Positions 26,381-34,688 are shown, counted from the first letter of the stretch. The stretch is 64,000 nt of DNA from Cohnella sp. WQ 127256 (GCF_024519285.1 NZ_JAMZCY010000005.1:124001-188000), one strand, 5' to 3'. Made by a program: numbers and translations. The notes: a model not told the origin generated them from the sequence alone.

Positions 26381-26395
26381 GTGTTTAGCGTGTCA

Positions 26396-26995
26396 TTATT
26401 TTTCACCGACTAGTTTGAATTTTCCAGACGTCGTATCTCCGATGTCGTGGTATTCTATTGATAGGAACACATTTTTGTCTTTCCATTTCGGTAAGATGCT
26501 GGTGCTTTTTCGTGCCATCCTGTAATATTCTTTTACTTCTGCAACAATCTCCTCACCCTTCGTGCGAAGTTCATTATCTGTTAAGTTAAATTCGCCGTCC
26601 CCTTTGTATAAAGATTCTTTTCCCCTAAGCATTCTTATTGTTATCAAAACTTCAAACGTCTCATCATCGGGATCGAATAGTAAATGCAGTTTGTCTACTA
26701 TGAATTCGTCTGTAGATACTAAAGACTCCGCTCCATGCTGTACCATCTGTAATGCGGACATTTTGGACATAAAGGAAATGCCCTTCTTGTAGTCGGGTGT
26801 AAATACAGCATCTCCTTTCATTGTTTCGATAGAACTACTCATTTGTTTGAGTTGTGTTTTCATTTTTACCTTATCAATATACAGAAATATAACAAAATAA
26901 AAGGAGAGTGCCGCCAGAGAGAGAGCAATAATTGAGATAATACGGTAAGCCTGCAATTGGGAATTTAAGTGTGAACGCTCTGCTTGCTGCTCCAA
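26396..26995 (-). CDS. Hypothetical protein with one membrane anchor
   Basis: A 199-residue protein I do not recognise. TTG at 26995 is taken as the start because GGAGG lies 7 bases before it; the open frame runs up to 27064. One hydrophobic helix (IISIIALSLAALSFYFVIFLYI, about residues 18-40) is followed by a probable coiled coil (KVKMKTQLKQMSSSIETMK) and a C-terminal domain of mixed strands and helices that would lie outside if the N-terminus is inside. Base composition is more AT-rich than in the neighbours, which hints at acquisition or weak conservation. Confidence 0.6.
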   Translation of the reverse strand: MEQQAERSHLNSQLQAYRIISIIALSLAALSFYFVIFLYIDKVKMKTQLKQMSSSIETMKGDAVFTPDYKKGISFMSKMSALQMVQHGAESLVSTDEFIVDKLHLLFDPDDETFEVLITIRMLRGKESLYKGDGEFNLTDNELRTKGEEIVAEVKEYYRMARKSTSILPKWKDKNVFLSIEYHDIGDTTSGKFKLVGEK

Positions 26996-27343
26996 AATAT
27001 AACCTCCATACATAAATTGGGTATAAAAACCAATAATTCGACATGATCCAATTAAATCCTCCAATATTACATTATGTGCTTTAATAATTACCTGAAAAAG
27101 GGACGAATAGCGAAGAGTAACAACCGAATGAAAAACGAAGTAACATCTTCAATAAATAGGATGTAGCAGGCGAAATCAAATTACTGAAATCTGTGGGTGA
27201 AAGTGGTAGGTTTTCCAAATGTGCTAACATTTTCTTAATAGTTTTCCGTTAACTTCCCAAAAACTATCCAGCTATGATAGAGGGAGAATACGATAATTGC
27301 GTATATTCTATTCCAATGAATGTTCTCAACGGAGGGATTTGCG
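26996..27343. other. Intergenic region upstream of the Spo0E-like gene
   Basis: About 350 AT-rich bases without a supported gene. ATAGTTTT (27238) and AAAACTAT (27260) form an inverted repeat, and TATGAT at 27273-27278 is a possible -10 element with a weak TTAACT -35 at 18-base spacing, pointing toward the Spo0E-like gene. The rest shows nothing I can assign. Confidence 0.4.
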
Positions 27344-27565
27344 ATGCACTGCAATGTAAGAATAATTAAGAAAAGGATCGAATATTTGCGCAAGGAGATG
27401 ATATTGACCTTTATCCAGAATGGTGCAGATACGAGTCATCCTGAAGTGTTACATCTTTCTCAGTTGCTCGACAAGCAGCTTAACTGCTATGAAGAGTGCT
27501 TGAGAGTTCAGAAGCATGGAAAAGGCTTTGTAAAGAGGATGACTTGGAGTCAGCAGTTAGGCTGA
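27344..27565 (+). CDS. Spo0E-like aspartyl-phosphate phosphatase
   Basis: A 73-residue protein of the Spo0E/YisI/YnzD family. Its signature is HLSQLLDKQLNCYEE, matching the SQxLDxxLNxY motif; the Asp in this motif is needed for dephosphorylating Spo0A-P. These small helical-hairpin proteins lower Spo0A-P and so delay sporulation. The ATG at 27344 follows GGAGGG; the longer frame starting at 27320 contains this ribosome-binding site and is not the start. The next genes are a spore-coat-type ATP-grasp protein and Sda, another inhibitor of the phosphorelay. Confidence 0.82.
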   Translation: MHCNVRIIKKRIEYLRKEMILTFIQNGADTSHPEVLHLSQLLDKQLNCYEECLRVQKHGKGFVKRMTWSQQLG

Positions 27566-27663
27566 CTTTGAAATAAAGGCACATTTCCAGCGTCATCCAT
27601 CCAAGAACCTGTCCGCCTTGTAGAGTATGTATAAGTATACCCTCAGGAAAGGAGCCTCATTGG

Positions 27664-28335
27664 ATGGAGGTTACGATAAGTCGGCAGTTGGCCAGCAAGT
27701 GGCTGAAAACGAATGCATTGCTTACCAATCCTTATATTGCACGGCATATCCCATCTTCGCGATTGTTTACTCCGACGAATCTTCGAGTAATGATCTCGAG
27801 ATTCGGGATGGTCGTCGTGAAGCCGGTTTGTGGTGCAGGAGGGATCGGCGTCATTAAAGTCGAAAAAATAGGCAGAGCATACAAGCTCACGCATAAATCG
27901 AATACACGTACGTTCTCTAGCTTTGACGGACTAATACGTGCATTGAACGCAACCCGTCGAAAACGGGCTTATTTAATTCAAAGAGGTATTCACCTTGCAA
28001 GGATTGGTGGAAGGCCTATTGATTACCGAGTCAAATATGTCAAAGGAAATGGCATGTGGACTTATCGTTCAATGGTAGGTCGATTAGCTAAACCAGGGCT
28101 GTTCGTGACGAATCTTTGTCGGGGTGGCACTCAGATGACGGCTGCCCAAGGAATTCGTCGTTCTTTGTCCTCGAAACTTGTGAGTGCGAAAAAACGCGAA
28201 ATGCGACAATTGACGAATGCCGCAACCACGCTATTGGAAAGCCGTTATCCGGGTGTTGGGCATCTAGGGTATGACTATGGAATCGACCGAAACGGACATG
28301 TTTGGATACTTGAAGTCAATACACGACCGCAGTAA
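27664..28335 (+). CDS. YheC/YheD-type ATP-grasp protein, short form
   Basis: A 223-residue protein of the YheC/YheD family (spore-coat-associated ATP-grasp proteins). Family elements are VVVKPVCGAGGIGVIKVE (ATP-binding lysine and glycine loop), YLIQRGIHLARIGGRPIDYRV, and the C-terminal metal-binding stretch WILEVNTRPQ. It stops directly after this last motif, whereas the Bacillus proteins are considerably longer with an N-terminal domain and a C-terminal extension. Such short forms are common in Paenibacillus, so it may be intact. The ligase substrate is unknown. AAAGGAG precedes the ATG. Confidence 0.75.
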   Translation: MEVTISRQLASKWLKTNALLTNPYIARHIPSSRLFTPTNLRVMISRFGMVVVKPVCGAGGIGVIKVEKIGRAYKLTHKSNTRTFSSFDGLIRALNATRRKRAYLIQRGIHLARIGGRPIDYRVKYVKGNGMWTYRSMVGRLAKPGLFVTNLCRGGTQMTAAQGIRRSLSSKLVSAKKREMRQLTNAATTLLESRYPGVGHLGYDYGIDRNGHVWILEVNTRPQ

Positions 28336-28437
28336 CTTGCTAGATGCGACAATGTTTTCTATAGAAACCTCTAATTGAATATTTTGCGGTTATGAAAGTT
28401 ATTTATGCGGAGCTTTAAAATGGATTCAATAACAATC

Positions 28438-28554
28438 TGTGTATAACTTCATCCACAAAACACACATTGTAAACAGTGGCTTTTTGGCATTTTTCAACAA
28501 TTTACTCACACCTTGTGCACACTCACCTGTGGATAAGGTGTGAGCTTGTCCACA
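28438..28554. promoter_or_regulatory. Cluster of DnaA boxes upstream of sda
   Basis: Within 117 bases there are two perfect matches to TTATNCACA, both on the minus strand (28438-28446, 28528-28536), and four plus-strand 9-mers with one mismatch each: TCATCCACA (28449), TTACTCACA (28502), TTGTGCACA (28513) and TTGTCCACA (28546). DnaA binds such boxes and controls sda transcription in Bacillus subtilis, coupling replication status to sporulation. The last box coincides with the likely -35 element of sda. Confidence 0.8.
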
Positions 28555-28575
28555 AAGTTGAGGACATGCTATGAT
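28546..28575 (+). promoter_or_regulatory. Putative sda promoter
   Basis: TTGTCC (28546-28551) and TATGAT (28570-28575) are 18 bases apart; TGC just before TATGAT gives an extended -10. The -35 lies inside a DnaA-box-like 9-mer, so DnaA binding would directly affect polymerase access. Confidence 0.55.
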
Positions 28576-28618
28576 GCTTTCACAAACCTCACCAAATGAA
28601 TGAAAGGGTGTGTGAATC

Positions 28619-28762
28619 ATGTTACCTCAACTACCAGATGATATGTTGCTGGATGCTTACCGTAGTGCGCTTCGTTTGCAATTGGAAAAGGACTTTGTAC
28701 GGATGCTGCGATCCGAGATTCGAAGAAGAAATCTGTTCGTACTGGAAGAGCGGGTATTTTAG
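28619..28762 (+). CDS. sda: Sporulation inhibitor Sda
   Basis: A 47-residue protein matching Sda: LPDDMLLDAYRSALRLQLEKDF aligns with the LSDELLIESYFKA...L..DFI pattern, and the end MLRSEIRRRNLF matches the IEIKRRSL-like second helix. Sda forms a helical hairpin that binds the dimerisation/phosphotransfer domain of sporulation kinases (KinA, KinB) and blocks the phosphorelay when replication is disturbed. GGGTGTG precedes the ATG. The cluster of DnaA boxes upstream agrees with the known DnaA control of this gene. The stop codon overlaps the 3' end of the convergent zinc-ribbon gene by 4 bases. Confidence 0.88.
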   Translation: MLPQLPDDMLLDAYRSALRLQLEKDFVRMLRSEIRRRNLFVLEERVF

Positions 28763-29001
28763 ATATGCCAGGTGTTAATTTCGATTGTAAATGGAGTATG
28801 ACAGGCGACGCAGCGAACGGTATGCTGGCAAAGGGTCTCATCAGTGATTGTAAGAGCATCTCCTTTGGCGAAGAGAATGGGTTCATAGGGAGAGTAAGGG
28901 CCATCCCAATCGCTCCAACGACCTTCATCTTCGGCAGCGGAGCCACAATTCGGACAAGAAACTTCTAGGGGGCTCAGAGCATTGCAAATCGGACAAATCA
29001 A
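28759..29001 (-). CDS. Small zinc-ribbon protein
   Basis: An 80-residue protein with two zinc-ribbon half-sites near the N-terminus (CPICNALSPLEVSCPNCG) and another Cys pair near the end (RCVACHTPF). The most probable start is TTG at 29001: AAGGAGG lies 8 bases before it. An ATG at 29022 in frame would place the ribosome-binding site inside the gene. The middle is acidic and aromatic (DWDGPYSPYEPI). I do not know the function; zinc-ribbon proteins of this size usually bind RNA, DNA or other proteins. The ribosome-binding site is buried in a long hairpin (see 29000-29059). Confidence 0.65.
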   Translation of the reverse strand: MICPICNALSPLEVSCPNCGSAAEDEGRWSDWDGPYSPYEPILFAKGDALTITDETLCQHTVRCVACHTPFTIEINTWHI

Positions 29002-29059
29002 AAGGGCATCCTCCTTAGTCACCGGAGTTATTCCGGGTTACTAAGGTAGGATGCCCTTT
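29000..29059 (-). promoter_or_regulatory. Long hairpin enclosing the ribosome-binding site of the zinc-ribbon gene
   Basis: Three stem segments stack: AAAGGGCATCC with GGATGCCCTTT, CCTTAGT with ACTAAGG, and ACCGG with CCGGGT, around a short loop. It lies between yumC and the zinc-ribbon gene, both on the minus strand. The T-runs are weak, so it may work as a terminator for yumC, as a translational lock (AAGGAGG is in the 3' arm), or as both. Confidence 0.6.
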
Positions 29060-29061
29060 GA

Positions 29062-30063
29062 TTACAATTTCATATTGCTACTGTGACCAGGAGATAGCTT
29101 AGCAGCTGGATCCACATATACTTTGGCATTATTGATTGCTGTTGGAGCTTCCCCGAATCCGACGGCTATGAGCTTGAGCTTCCCCGCATAGCTTGTAATA
29201 TCTCCGGCAGCGAAAATGCCAGGAATACTCGTTTCCATTCGAGAATCTACAATAATAGAACCGCCTTCTATATGAAGACCCCACTCCGAGATCGGACCGA
29301 GAGAGCTTACAAATCCGAAGTTGATAATCACTGAATCGACTTCATGGACGGATGTTACACCAGATTTAACATCTGTAAGCGTGACATGAGTGATTTTATC
29401 TTCCCCTTGGAGATCAGTAATCTCTGTTGGCGTTATCACTTTGACTTTAGATTGCATGAGCAATTCAACACTATGCTCATGCGCTCGGAATTTATCACGC
29501 CGATGGATTAATAGAACTTCCTCAGCGATGGGCTCAAGCATAAGCGCCCAATCCAACGCGGAATCTCCACCGCCACTAATCAGAACCTTTTGGCCACGGT
29601 AACGCTCCAAATCACTGACGAAGTAATGAAGATTGGATTTCTCATATTGTGCGGCTTGCGGTAATTCCAATCGACGGGGCTCGAAAGCGCCAACGCCAGC
29701 GGTAATAATAACGGATCGTGCATGATGAGTGCGCTTATCGGTAATAATTTCAAAGATGTGATCATCGATCTTGCTTACTTGTGTTACTTTTTCTTCTAAG
29801 TATATCTGAGGTTGAAAATGATCCATCTGCTGCTTAAGGTTATTGACTAGCTCTTGAGCAGTTACTTTCGGAAATCCAGCAACATCATATATATATTTCT
29901 CAGGATACAACGCTGCTAGCTGACCTCCAAGTTGAGGCATACTTTCAATTATACTGACTGACATTTGTCGAAGACCGCCATAGAATGCTGCGAACATTCC
30001 AGCGGGGCCTCCGCCAATGATGGCGACATCCACATTTACAGCAGGTTCGTTAGACTGATTCAA
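29062..30063 (-). CDS. yumC: Ferredoxin/flavodoxin-NADP+ reductase (YumC type)
   Basis: A 333-residue flavoprotein of the thioredoxin-reductase-like FNR family. FAD motif [22 protein letters not shown] motif [14 protein letters not shown]-terminal FAD segment [15 protein letters not shown]. The CxxC redox pair of true thioredoxin reductase is absent, which identifies it as YumC-type reductase passing electrons from NADPH to ferredoxin or flavodoxin. An AGGTG ribosome-binding site precedes the ATG. It is divergent from ndh across a 231-base promoter region, the same pairing (yumB/yumC) seen in Bacillus. Confidence 0.9.
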   Translation of the reverse strand: MNQSNEPAVNVDVAIIGGGPAGMFAAFYGGLRQMSVSIIESMPQLGGQLAALYPEKYIYDVAGFPKVTAQELVNNLKQQMDHFQPQIYLEEKVTQVSKIDDHIFEIITDKRTHHARSVIITAGVGAFEPRRLELPQAAQYEKSNLHYFVSDLERYRGQKVLISGGGDSALDWALMLEPIAEEVLLIHRRDKFRAHEHSVELLMQSKVKVITPTEITDLQGEDKITHVTLTDVKSGVTSVHEVDSVIINFGFVSSLGPISEWGLHIEGGSIIVDSRMETSIPGIFAAGDITSYAGKLKLIAVGFGEAPTAINNAKVYVDPAAKLSPGHSSNMKL

Positions 30064-30185
30064 AGGGTGACACCTCCGTTTATAAGCCTTATTGTAAAGG
30101 AACTAAACGTATTCATTATAAACTTGACGAACAAGCATGAAAAGGACTTTGTAAAGATGTCCAAATATATTCGTGAAAAAGAACC

Positions 30186-30214
30186 TTGAAAATTGTTGGA
30201 AAAGCCTATATGAT
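30186..30214 (+). promoter_or_regulatory. Putative sigma-A promoter of ndh
   Basis: TTGAAA at 30186-30191 and TATGAT at 30209-30214 with a 17-base spacer; the predicted start near 30221 leaves a leader that contains a palindrome and the Rex site. Confidence 0.6.
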
Positions 30215-30227
30215 CAAATCTGTAGAT

Positions 30228-30250
30228 CTCCGGTATGTGACATAACGGAG
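30228..30250. promoter_or_regulatory. Palindrome upstream of the Rex site
   Basis: CTCCG and CGGAG arms enclose TATGT and ACATA arms, giving a 23-base near-perfect palindrome centred at 30239. It could be a second operator or an RNA hairpin in the ndh leader. I do not recognise the regulator. Confidence 0.45.
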
Positions 30251-30254
30251 AACA

Positions 30255-30272
30255 TTGTGTAAATTTTCACAA
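30255..30272. promoter_or_regulatory. Rex operator upstream of ndh
   Basis: TTGTGTAAATTTTCACAA matches the Rex consensus TTGTGAANNNNTTCACAA with one difference. Rex represses respiratory and fermentation genes when NADH is low relative to NAD+, and in Bacillus subtilis it controls ndh. The site is about 35 bases beyond the predicted start, consistent with a roadblock. Confidence 0.8.
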
Positions 30273-30294
30273 ACTAAACACACATAGGGATTGG

Positions 30295-31500
30295 ATGGGA
30301 TCATCAATGAGCAGTATACCGAAAATTGTTATCCTTGGAGCAGGCTATGGCGGTGTGTTAACCTCGCTTCGGCTGCAAAAGGAGTTAAACTATAATGAAG
30401 CGGATGTAACCCTAGTCAATAAACATGACTATCATTACATCACGACTCATCTGCATATGCCGGCAGCGGGTACGGATAACCCGGAAAATGCACGAGTCAA
30501 CATCTCCAAGCTGATTGATGAATTTAAAATCGACTTCGTTAAATCGACAGTTGTACAAATTCGTCCTCAAGATCGCAAAGTTATTCTGGAAGATGGCACA
30601 CTTTCTTATGATTACTTGATCATTGGTCTTGGTGGCGAGTCGGAAACTTTCGGAATTCCTGGACTAGGCGATTATGCAATGAACATTCGGAGTATCAACT
30701 CTGTTCGCTTAATTCGTGAGCATATTGAATATCAATTCGCACGCTTCAAACGTGAGCCACACCGTACAGATTATTTGACTTTCATTGTCGGTGGCGCAGG
30801 ATTTACAGGAATCGAATTTATTGGTGAGCTTGCGGATCGTATTCCAGAGCTTTGCAAACAGTTCGATGTGGATCCAGCATTGGTGAAAATCATTAATATT
30901 GAAGCTGCGCCTACAGCATTGCCGGGGTTTGATCCTGAGCTTGTTGAGTATGCGATGCAAGTTCTACAAAAGAAAGGTGTTACGTTCCGCATCGGCACTG
31001 CGATTAAAGAATGTACTCCGGACGGCGTAATTGTTGGCGAAGGCGAAGAAATCAAATCGCAAACCGTTATTTGGACCGGCGGTGTTCGTGGTAACCGTCT
31101 AATTGAAGAAGCTGGTTTCGAAACGATGAGAGGCCGCGTGAAGGTTGACGAATTCCTTCGTGCTCCTGGTCACGATAATGTTTATATCTTGGGTGATAAC
31201 TCACTGGTATTTAATCCAGAAGGTCGTCCGTACCCACCAACAGCACAAATGGCGATGCAACAAGGCGTTAATTGTGCACACAACCTGGTTGCTTCTATCC
31301 GCAACCAACCGCTTAAAACATATACTTTCCAAAACAAAGGTACTGTTGCATCGCTTGGTAAAGGCGAAGCGATTGGCGTAGCATTCGGTAAGAAGTATAA
31401 AGGCCGTTTCGCTGCAATGTTGAAGAAAGCTATCGATATTCGTTATTTGTTCATCATCGGTGGTATTCCGTTAGTTCTGCGCAAAGGTAAGTTCTTCTAA
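30295..31500 (+). CDS. ndh: Type II NADH dehydrogenase
   Basis: A 401-residue membrane-associated flavoprotein oxidising NADH with menaquinone without proton pumping. The FAD motif is IVILGAGYGGVLTSL, the NADH motif IVGGAGFTGIEFIGEL, and the quinone-side segment YILGDNSLVFNPEGRPYPPTAQMA is typical. The C-terminus is amphipathic and hydrophobic (IRYLFIIGGIPLVLRKGKFF), suiting membrane attachment. ATG 30295 or 30307 could be the start; both keep the FAD motif. A Rex operator lies upstream. The stop overlaps the next ATG (TAATG), so the following small gene is coupled to it. Confidence 0.92.
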   Translation: MGSSMSSIPKIVILGAGYGGVLTSLRLQKELNYNEADVTLVNKHDYHYITTHLHMPAAGTDNPENARVNISKLIDEFKIDFVKSTVVQIRPQDRKVILEDGTLSYDYLIIGLGGESETFGIPGLGDYAMNIRSINSVRLIREHIEYQFARFKREPHRTDYLTFIVGGAGFTGIEFIGELADRIPELCKQFDVDPALVKIINIEAAPTALPGFDPELVEYAMQVLQKKGVTFRIGTAIKECTPDGVIVGEGEEIKSQTVIWTGGVRGNRLIEEAGFETMRGRVKVDEFLRAPGHDNVYILGDNSLVFNPEGRPYPPTAQMAMQQGVNCAHNLVASIRNQPLKTYTFQNKGTVASLGKGEAIGVAFGKKYKGRFAAMLKKAIDIRYLFIIGGIPLVLRKGKFF

Positions 31501-31775
31501 TGAGACACTGCAGCGTTCAAGTGCGGGGCCTGTTAACGAGAAGCGAATTGGATCGTTACAATGCGCTGATGGAAGTAGGCTCATATCTGGAATCGCAAAG
31601 CAGGTACGATCTTGTGGCAACGGTTCAAGCGGAAGTGGATTTGCTCATTCAGCCGGGTATTGAGCGGTTGAAGGAGAAAGGCCGCGAGCGGGACCGTATG
31701 ACACAGGAATATTTAGAGGAAAAGCGTCGCGCAGAATGGGAAGCTCAAATGCGTGCAGTAGAAGATGAAGATTAA
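31500..31775 (+). CDS. Small hypothetical protein coupled to ndh
   Basis: A 91-residue soluble protein I do not recognise, predicted helical and highly charged in the second half (RLKEKGRERDRMTQEYLEEKRRAEWEAQ). Its ATG overlaps the ndh stop codon, so it is expressed with the NADH dehydrogenase. A terminator follows. An accessory or regulatory role for Ndh is only inferred from this coupling. Confidence 0.7.
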   Translation: MRHCSVQVRGLLTRSELDRYNALMEVGSYLESQSRYDLVATVQAEVDLLIQPGIERLKEKGRERDRMTQEYLEEKRRAEWEAQMRAVEDED

Positions 31776-31784
31776 TGATGAGAG

Positions 31785-31834
31785 TCGGATTCAGATCCCC
31801 TTAGGAATAAGGAGTTCTGAATCCGGCTTTTTGT
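31785..31834 (+). terminator. Terminator of the ndh operon
   Basis: GTCGGATTCAG and CTGAATCCGGC form the outer stem with CCTTA/TAAGG inside, followed by TTTTT. Confidence 0.82.
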
Positions 31835-31908
31835 TAAACGTATGAGTTGCTGATCTCTATTCGGTGTAAAATAGAGAGGAATACATAATCATTCAGGGAG
31901 GGATCACG

Positions 31909-33327
31909 ATGTCCGCACGAATTGAGAAAGATTCTATTGGAAGTAAAGAGGTTCCGAATTCCGTTTATTACGGTATCCAAACGCTTAGAGCCGTGGAAAA
32001 CTTCCCGATAACAGGCGTACCCGTCCATCCCGAGCTTGTTATCGCTTTGGCACATGTGAAGAAAGCAGCTGCGCAAGCGAACATGGAGCTGAAGCATCTC
32101 CCTCATAAGATCGGACAAGCGATCATTCAAGCGGCGGAGGAAGTCGCACAAGGGCAATGGGCGGATCAATTTATTGTTGATTCTATTCAAGGTGGAGCAG
32201 GAACTTCTATTAATATGAATATGAACGAGGTGCTCGCGAATCGGGCATTAGAAATAATGGGATATGACAAAGGTGATTACTTCCATTGCAGTCCCAACAA
32301 CCATGTGAATATGTCCCAATCCACGAATGACGCGATTCCCACTGCATTAAGAATTGCTGCACATACCTTAACGGGACAATTGTTAAGTACAATGCGTGAG
32401 GTGCAGCAAGGATTCACACGCAAAGCATTAGATTTCGATGATGTGATTAAGATGGGGAGAACGCATTTACAGGATGCTGTTCCAATTCGGATGGGGCAGG
32501 AATTTGGAGCGTACGGGAAGGTACTGGACCGGGACATCGGTCGAATTACTCGTGCATCGGAAGGATTGCTTGTCGTCAATATGGGGGCAACTGCTGTAGG
32601 GACGGGGCTCAACGCGACTGTGGAATATATTCATCTTGTTGTCCAGCATATCGCTGATGACTTGAGAATACCCATTCAATCGGCTGCTGATTTGGTTGAC
32701 GCGACACAAAATACGGATGCGTATACAGAGCTTTCCGCTGCGCTGAAGGTATGCGCAGTGAATTTGTCAAAAATCTGTAATGACATCCGAATGATGGCTT
32801 CAGGTCCGCATGTTGGATTAAACGAGATCATGCTGCCACCGAGACAGCCAGGTTCCTCCATTATGCCGGGGAAAGTCAATCCGGTCATGGTAGAGGTTGT
32901 GAATCAGGTCGCTTTCCAGGTCATTGGAAACGATCATACGATCTGTATGGCATCAGAAGCAGGTCAATTCGAGCTGAATGTGATGGGGCCTGTTATCGCG
33001 TTTAATCTGTTACAGTCGCTCCAGATGATGCAGAGAGCTCTAGATGTCTTTAATCGATTTGCTCTGGAGGGCATGGAAGCGAATCGAATAAGATGCCAAG
33101 CTTATGTGGATAAGAGCTTCGGTATCGTAACGGCTCTGAATCCTCATCTGGGCTACGATGTTGCCGCACAGCTGGTGAAAGAAGCGACGGCGACGGGGAT
33201 GACGATCAAGGAGCTTATTTTGGAACGAGGATTGTTGACGCCAGAGGAAATCAATGAAATTCTTGACCCTGTACAAATGACTACTCCAGGAATTGCGGGG
33301 GAGAGATTGTTAAAGGATCAGCCTTGA
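31909..33327 (+). CDS. aspA: Aspartate ammonia-lyase
   Basis: A 472-residue enzyme of the aspartase/fumarase superfamily. The family signature GSSIMPGKVNP lies at residues 315-325, with the catalytic serine in the SS loop. The N-terminus (EKDSIGSKEVPNSVYYGIQT) and the HCSPNNHVNMSQSTND segment match aspartase rather than class II fumarase. It converts aspartate to fumarate and ammonia, feeding the TCA cycle and, via fumarate/succinate, the sdh complex. GGGAGGG precedes the ATG. Single gene with its own bidirectional terminator. Distinguishing aspartase from fumarase by eye carries some uncertainty. Confidence 0.87.
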   Translation: MSARIEKDSIGSKEVPNSVYYGIQTLRAVENFPITGVPVHPELVIALAHVKKAAAQANMELKHLPHKIGQAIIQAAEEVAQGQWADQFIVDSIQGGAGTSINMNMNEVLANRALEIMGYDKGDYFHCSPNNHVNMSQSTNDAIPTALRIAAHTLTGQLLSTMREVQQGFTRKALDFDDVIKMGRTHLQDAVPIRMGQEFGAYGKVLDRDIGRITRASEGLLVVNMGATAVGTGLNATVEYIHLVVQHIADDLRIPIQSAADLVDATQNTDAYTELSAALKVCAVNLSKICNDIRMMASGPHVGLNEIMLPPRQPGSSIMPGKVNPVMVEVVNQVAFQVIGNDHTICMASEAGQFELNVMGPVIAFNLLQSLQMMQRALDVFNRFALEGMEANRIRCQAYVDKSFGIVTALNPHLGYDVAAQLVKEATATGMTIKELILERGLLTPEEINEILDPVQMTTPGIAGERLLKDQP

Positions 33328-33340
33328 AAAAGGAAATAGA

Positions 33341-33388
33341 AAAGTCCGTGCCTGATCGCGTTTGCGAATCAATGCACGGACTTTATTA
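33341..33388. terminator. Bidirectional terminator between aspA and hemQ
   Basis: AAAGTCCGTGC and GCACGGACTTT are perfect complements around about 22 bases; AT-rich ends serve both convergent genes. Confidence 0.8.
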
Positions 33389-33407
33389 AATAGGGAGCGG
33401 GAGCATA

Positions 33408-34154
33408 CTAACCTTGTAGCAATTGTGTAAGCGAGCTTCCACTTAAAATATTGCCAACATAGAATGCACCGAATTCTCCGTAACGAGCGCTAACTTCGTC
33501 AAAACGCATTTCGTATACGAGCTTCTTAAATTGTAACGCATCGTCCGCGAACAAAGTAACGCCCCATTCCCAATCGTCAAATCCGACTGATCCTGAGATG
33601 ATTTGTTTAACTTTGCCTGCGTATCCGCGGCCAATCATTCCATGGCTTCTCATGAGAGTTTTGCGATCTTCCATCGGGAGCATGTACCAGTTGTCTTGCA
33701 GATCACGTTTCTTATTCATCGGGTAGAAGCAAATATGCTTGCTCTTCGGCAAGATCGGCTTCAAGCGAGCAACGATTTCTGGGACTTGATAGGGATCTAC
33801 TCCAGGAGCAGACAAATAATTGCTTAGTTCAACAACACTGACGTAAGAATGCTCCTTACGAGTAAAGCGAGCGAAGCTTGAACGATTGAACGCATTTTCG
33901 ATTGCGTTTAATTCCTCTAACGTTTCGCGCAAATGCATGAAGATAAGATCAGCCTTTTGTCCGACGATGGAATACAAGGCCAAGCTTCCTTCTTTACGCT
34001 CTTCTACAGCTTCCCATTCCGAAACAAGCTTCATAAGCTCGGTTAGAGCAGTATCCTTCTCCGCTGGAGATGCTGCATTCCAAGCCTGCCAGTCGATACT
34101 GCGCAGGTCATGTAATACATACCAACCATCCAATGTTTGAGCGGCTTCACTCAT
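33408..34154 (-). CDS. hemQ: Coproheme decarboxylase HemQ
   Basis: A 248-residue chlorite-dismutase-family protein of the HemQ branch. It decarboxylates coproheme III to heme b in the Gram-positive heme pathway. Expected active-site residues are visible: Tyr144 in [10 protein letters not shown], the radical tyrosine, and proximal heme ligand His171 in [14 protein letters not shown]. The length is right and no signal peptide is present. AGGAGAG precedes the ATG. It supplies heme b that CtaA-dependent heme A and the SdhC cytochrome need. Confidence 0.93.
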   Translation of the reverse strand: MSEAAQTLDGWYVLHDLRSIDWQAWNAASPAEKDTALTELMKLVSEWEAVEERKEGSLALYSIVGQKADLIFMHLRETLEELNAIENAFNRSSFARFTRKEHSYVSVVELSNYLSAPGVDPYQVPEIVARLKPILPKSKHICFYPMNKKRDLQDNWYMLPMEDRKTLMRSHGMIGRGYAGKVKQIISGSVGFDDWEWGVTLFADDALQFKKLVYEMRFDEVSARYGEFGAFYVGNILSGSSLTQLLQG

Positions 34155-34355
34155 GAATCATCTCTCCTTCTTGTCCAACATATCCCTCCCATTGTAGCCC
34201 AACTGAGAGGGGGGGAGCAAACCGTTATCATCGTACTTTATAATAAAAAGGGTCATCTTTGCTCGTTTGTTCACATCTCATTCACACCCTGCTCGTTGAC
34301 GGGCGGGGAACCAACTTGTAAACTGGTACTGTAAACTATTTTGGAGGGAAGCATA

Positions 34356-34667
34356 ATGCTCGGTGGGGTTCTCGGTGGAATTTTGTTTGCTATTGTCGGC
34401 TCGATGCTCTGTCTCGTTCTATTTTTCGGCATCGGTTTCATATTGAACATGCTTATTAAGACAACTTGGTTTCCATTTTGGTTGTTCTTAATTATCGTAA
34501 CACCGTTAGGGATTTGGCAGCTGTGGCAAGATGACATTAGCGTAACAGAAAATATACAGTCTATGCTCGTGTCGGACATGATTCTCATTGTTGCAGGAGC
34601 TGTTGGTGCTTATTTAAGTGGCTGGGCAATCCGGGCATTGCGACGCGGTGGATACAAAATGTTCTAA
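34356..34667 (+). CDS. Small hypothetical membrane protein
   Basis: A 103-residue protein with about three membrane helices (GGVLGGILFAIVGSMLCLVLF; TWFPFWLFLIIVTPLGIW; MILIVAGAVGAYLSGWAI). I do not recognise a family. The ATG at 34356 follows GGAGGG by 7 bases; an in-frame TTG at 34341 would include the ribosome-binding site in the gene. It precedes a GtrA-family gene by about 20 bases, so the two may be co-transcribed. Confidence 0.65.
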   Translation: MLGGVLGGILFAIVGSMLCLVLFFGIGFILNMLIKTTWFPFWLFLIIVTPLGIWQLWQDDISVTENIQSMLVSDMILIVAGAVGAYLSGWAIRALRRGGYKMF

Positions 34668-34688
34668 AGTGCGGTTAGGGGGAGTCTT

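Noticed and set aside
31909..33327. Class II fumarase
   Set aside because: The GSSIMPGKVNP signature is shared by both enzymes, but N-terminal and central segments match aspartase better. I keep some doubt.
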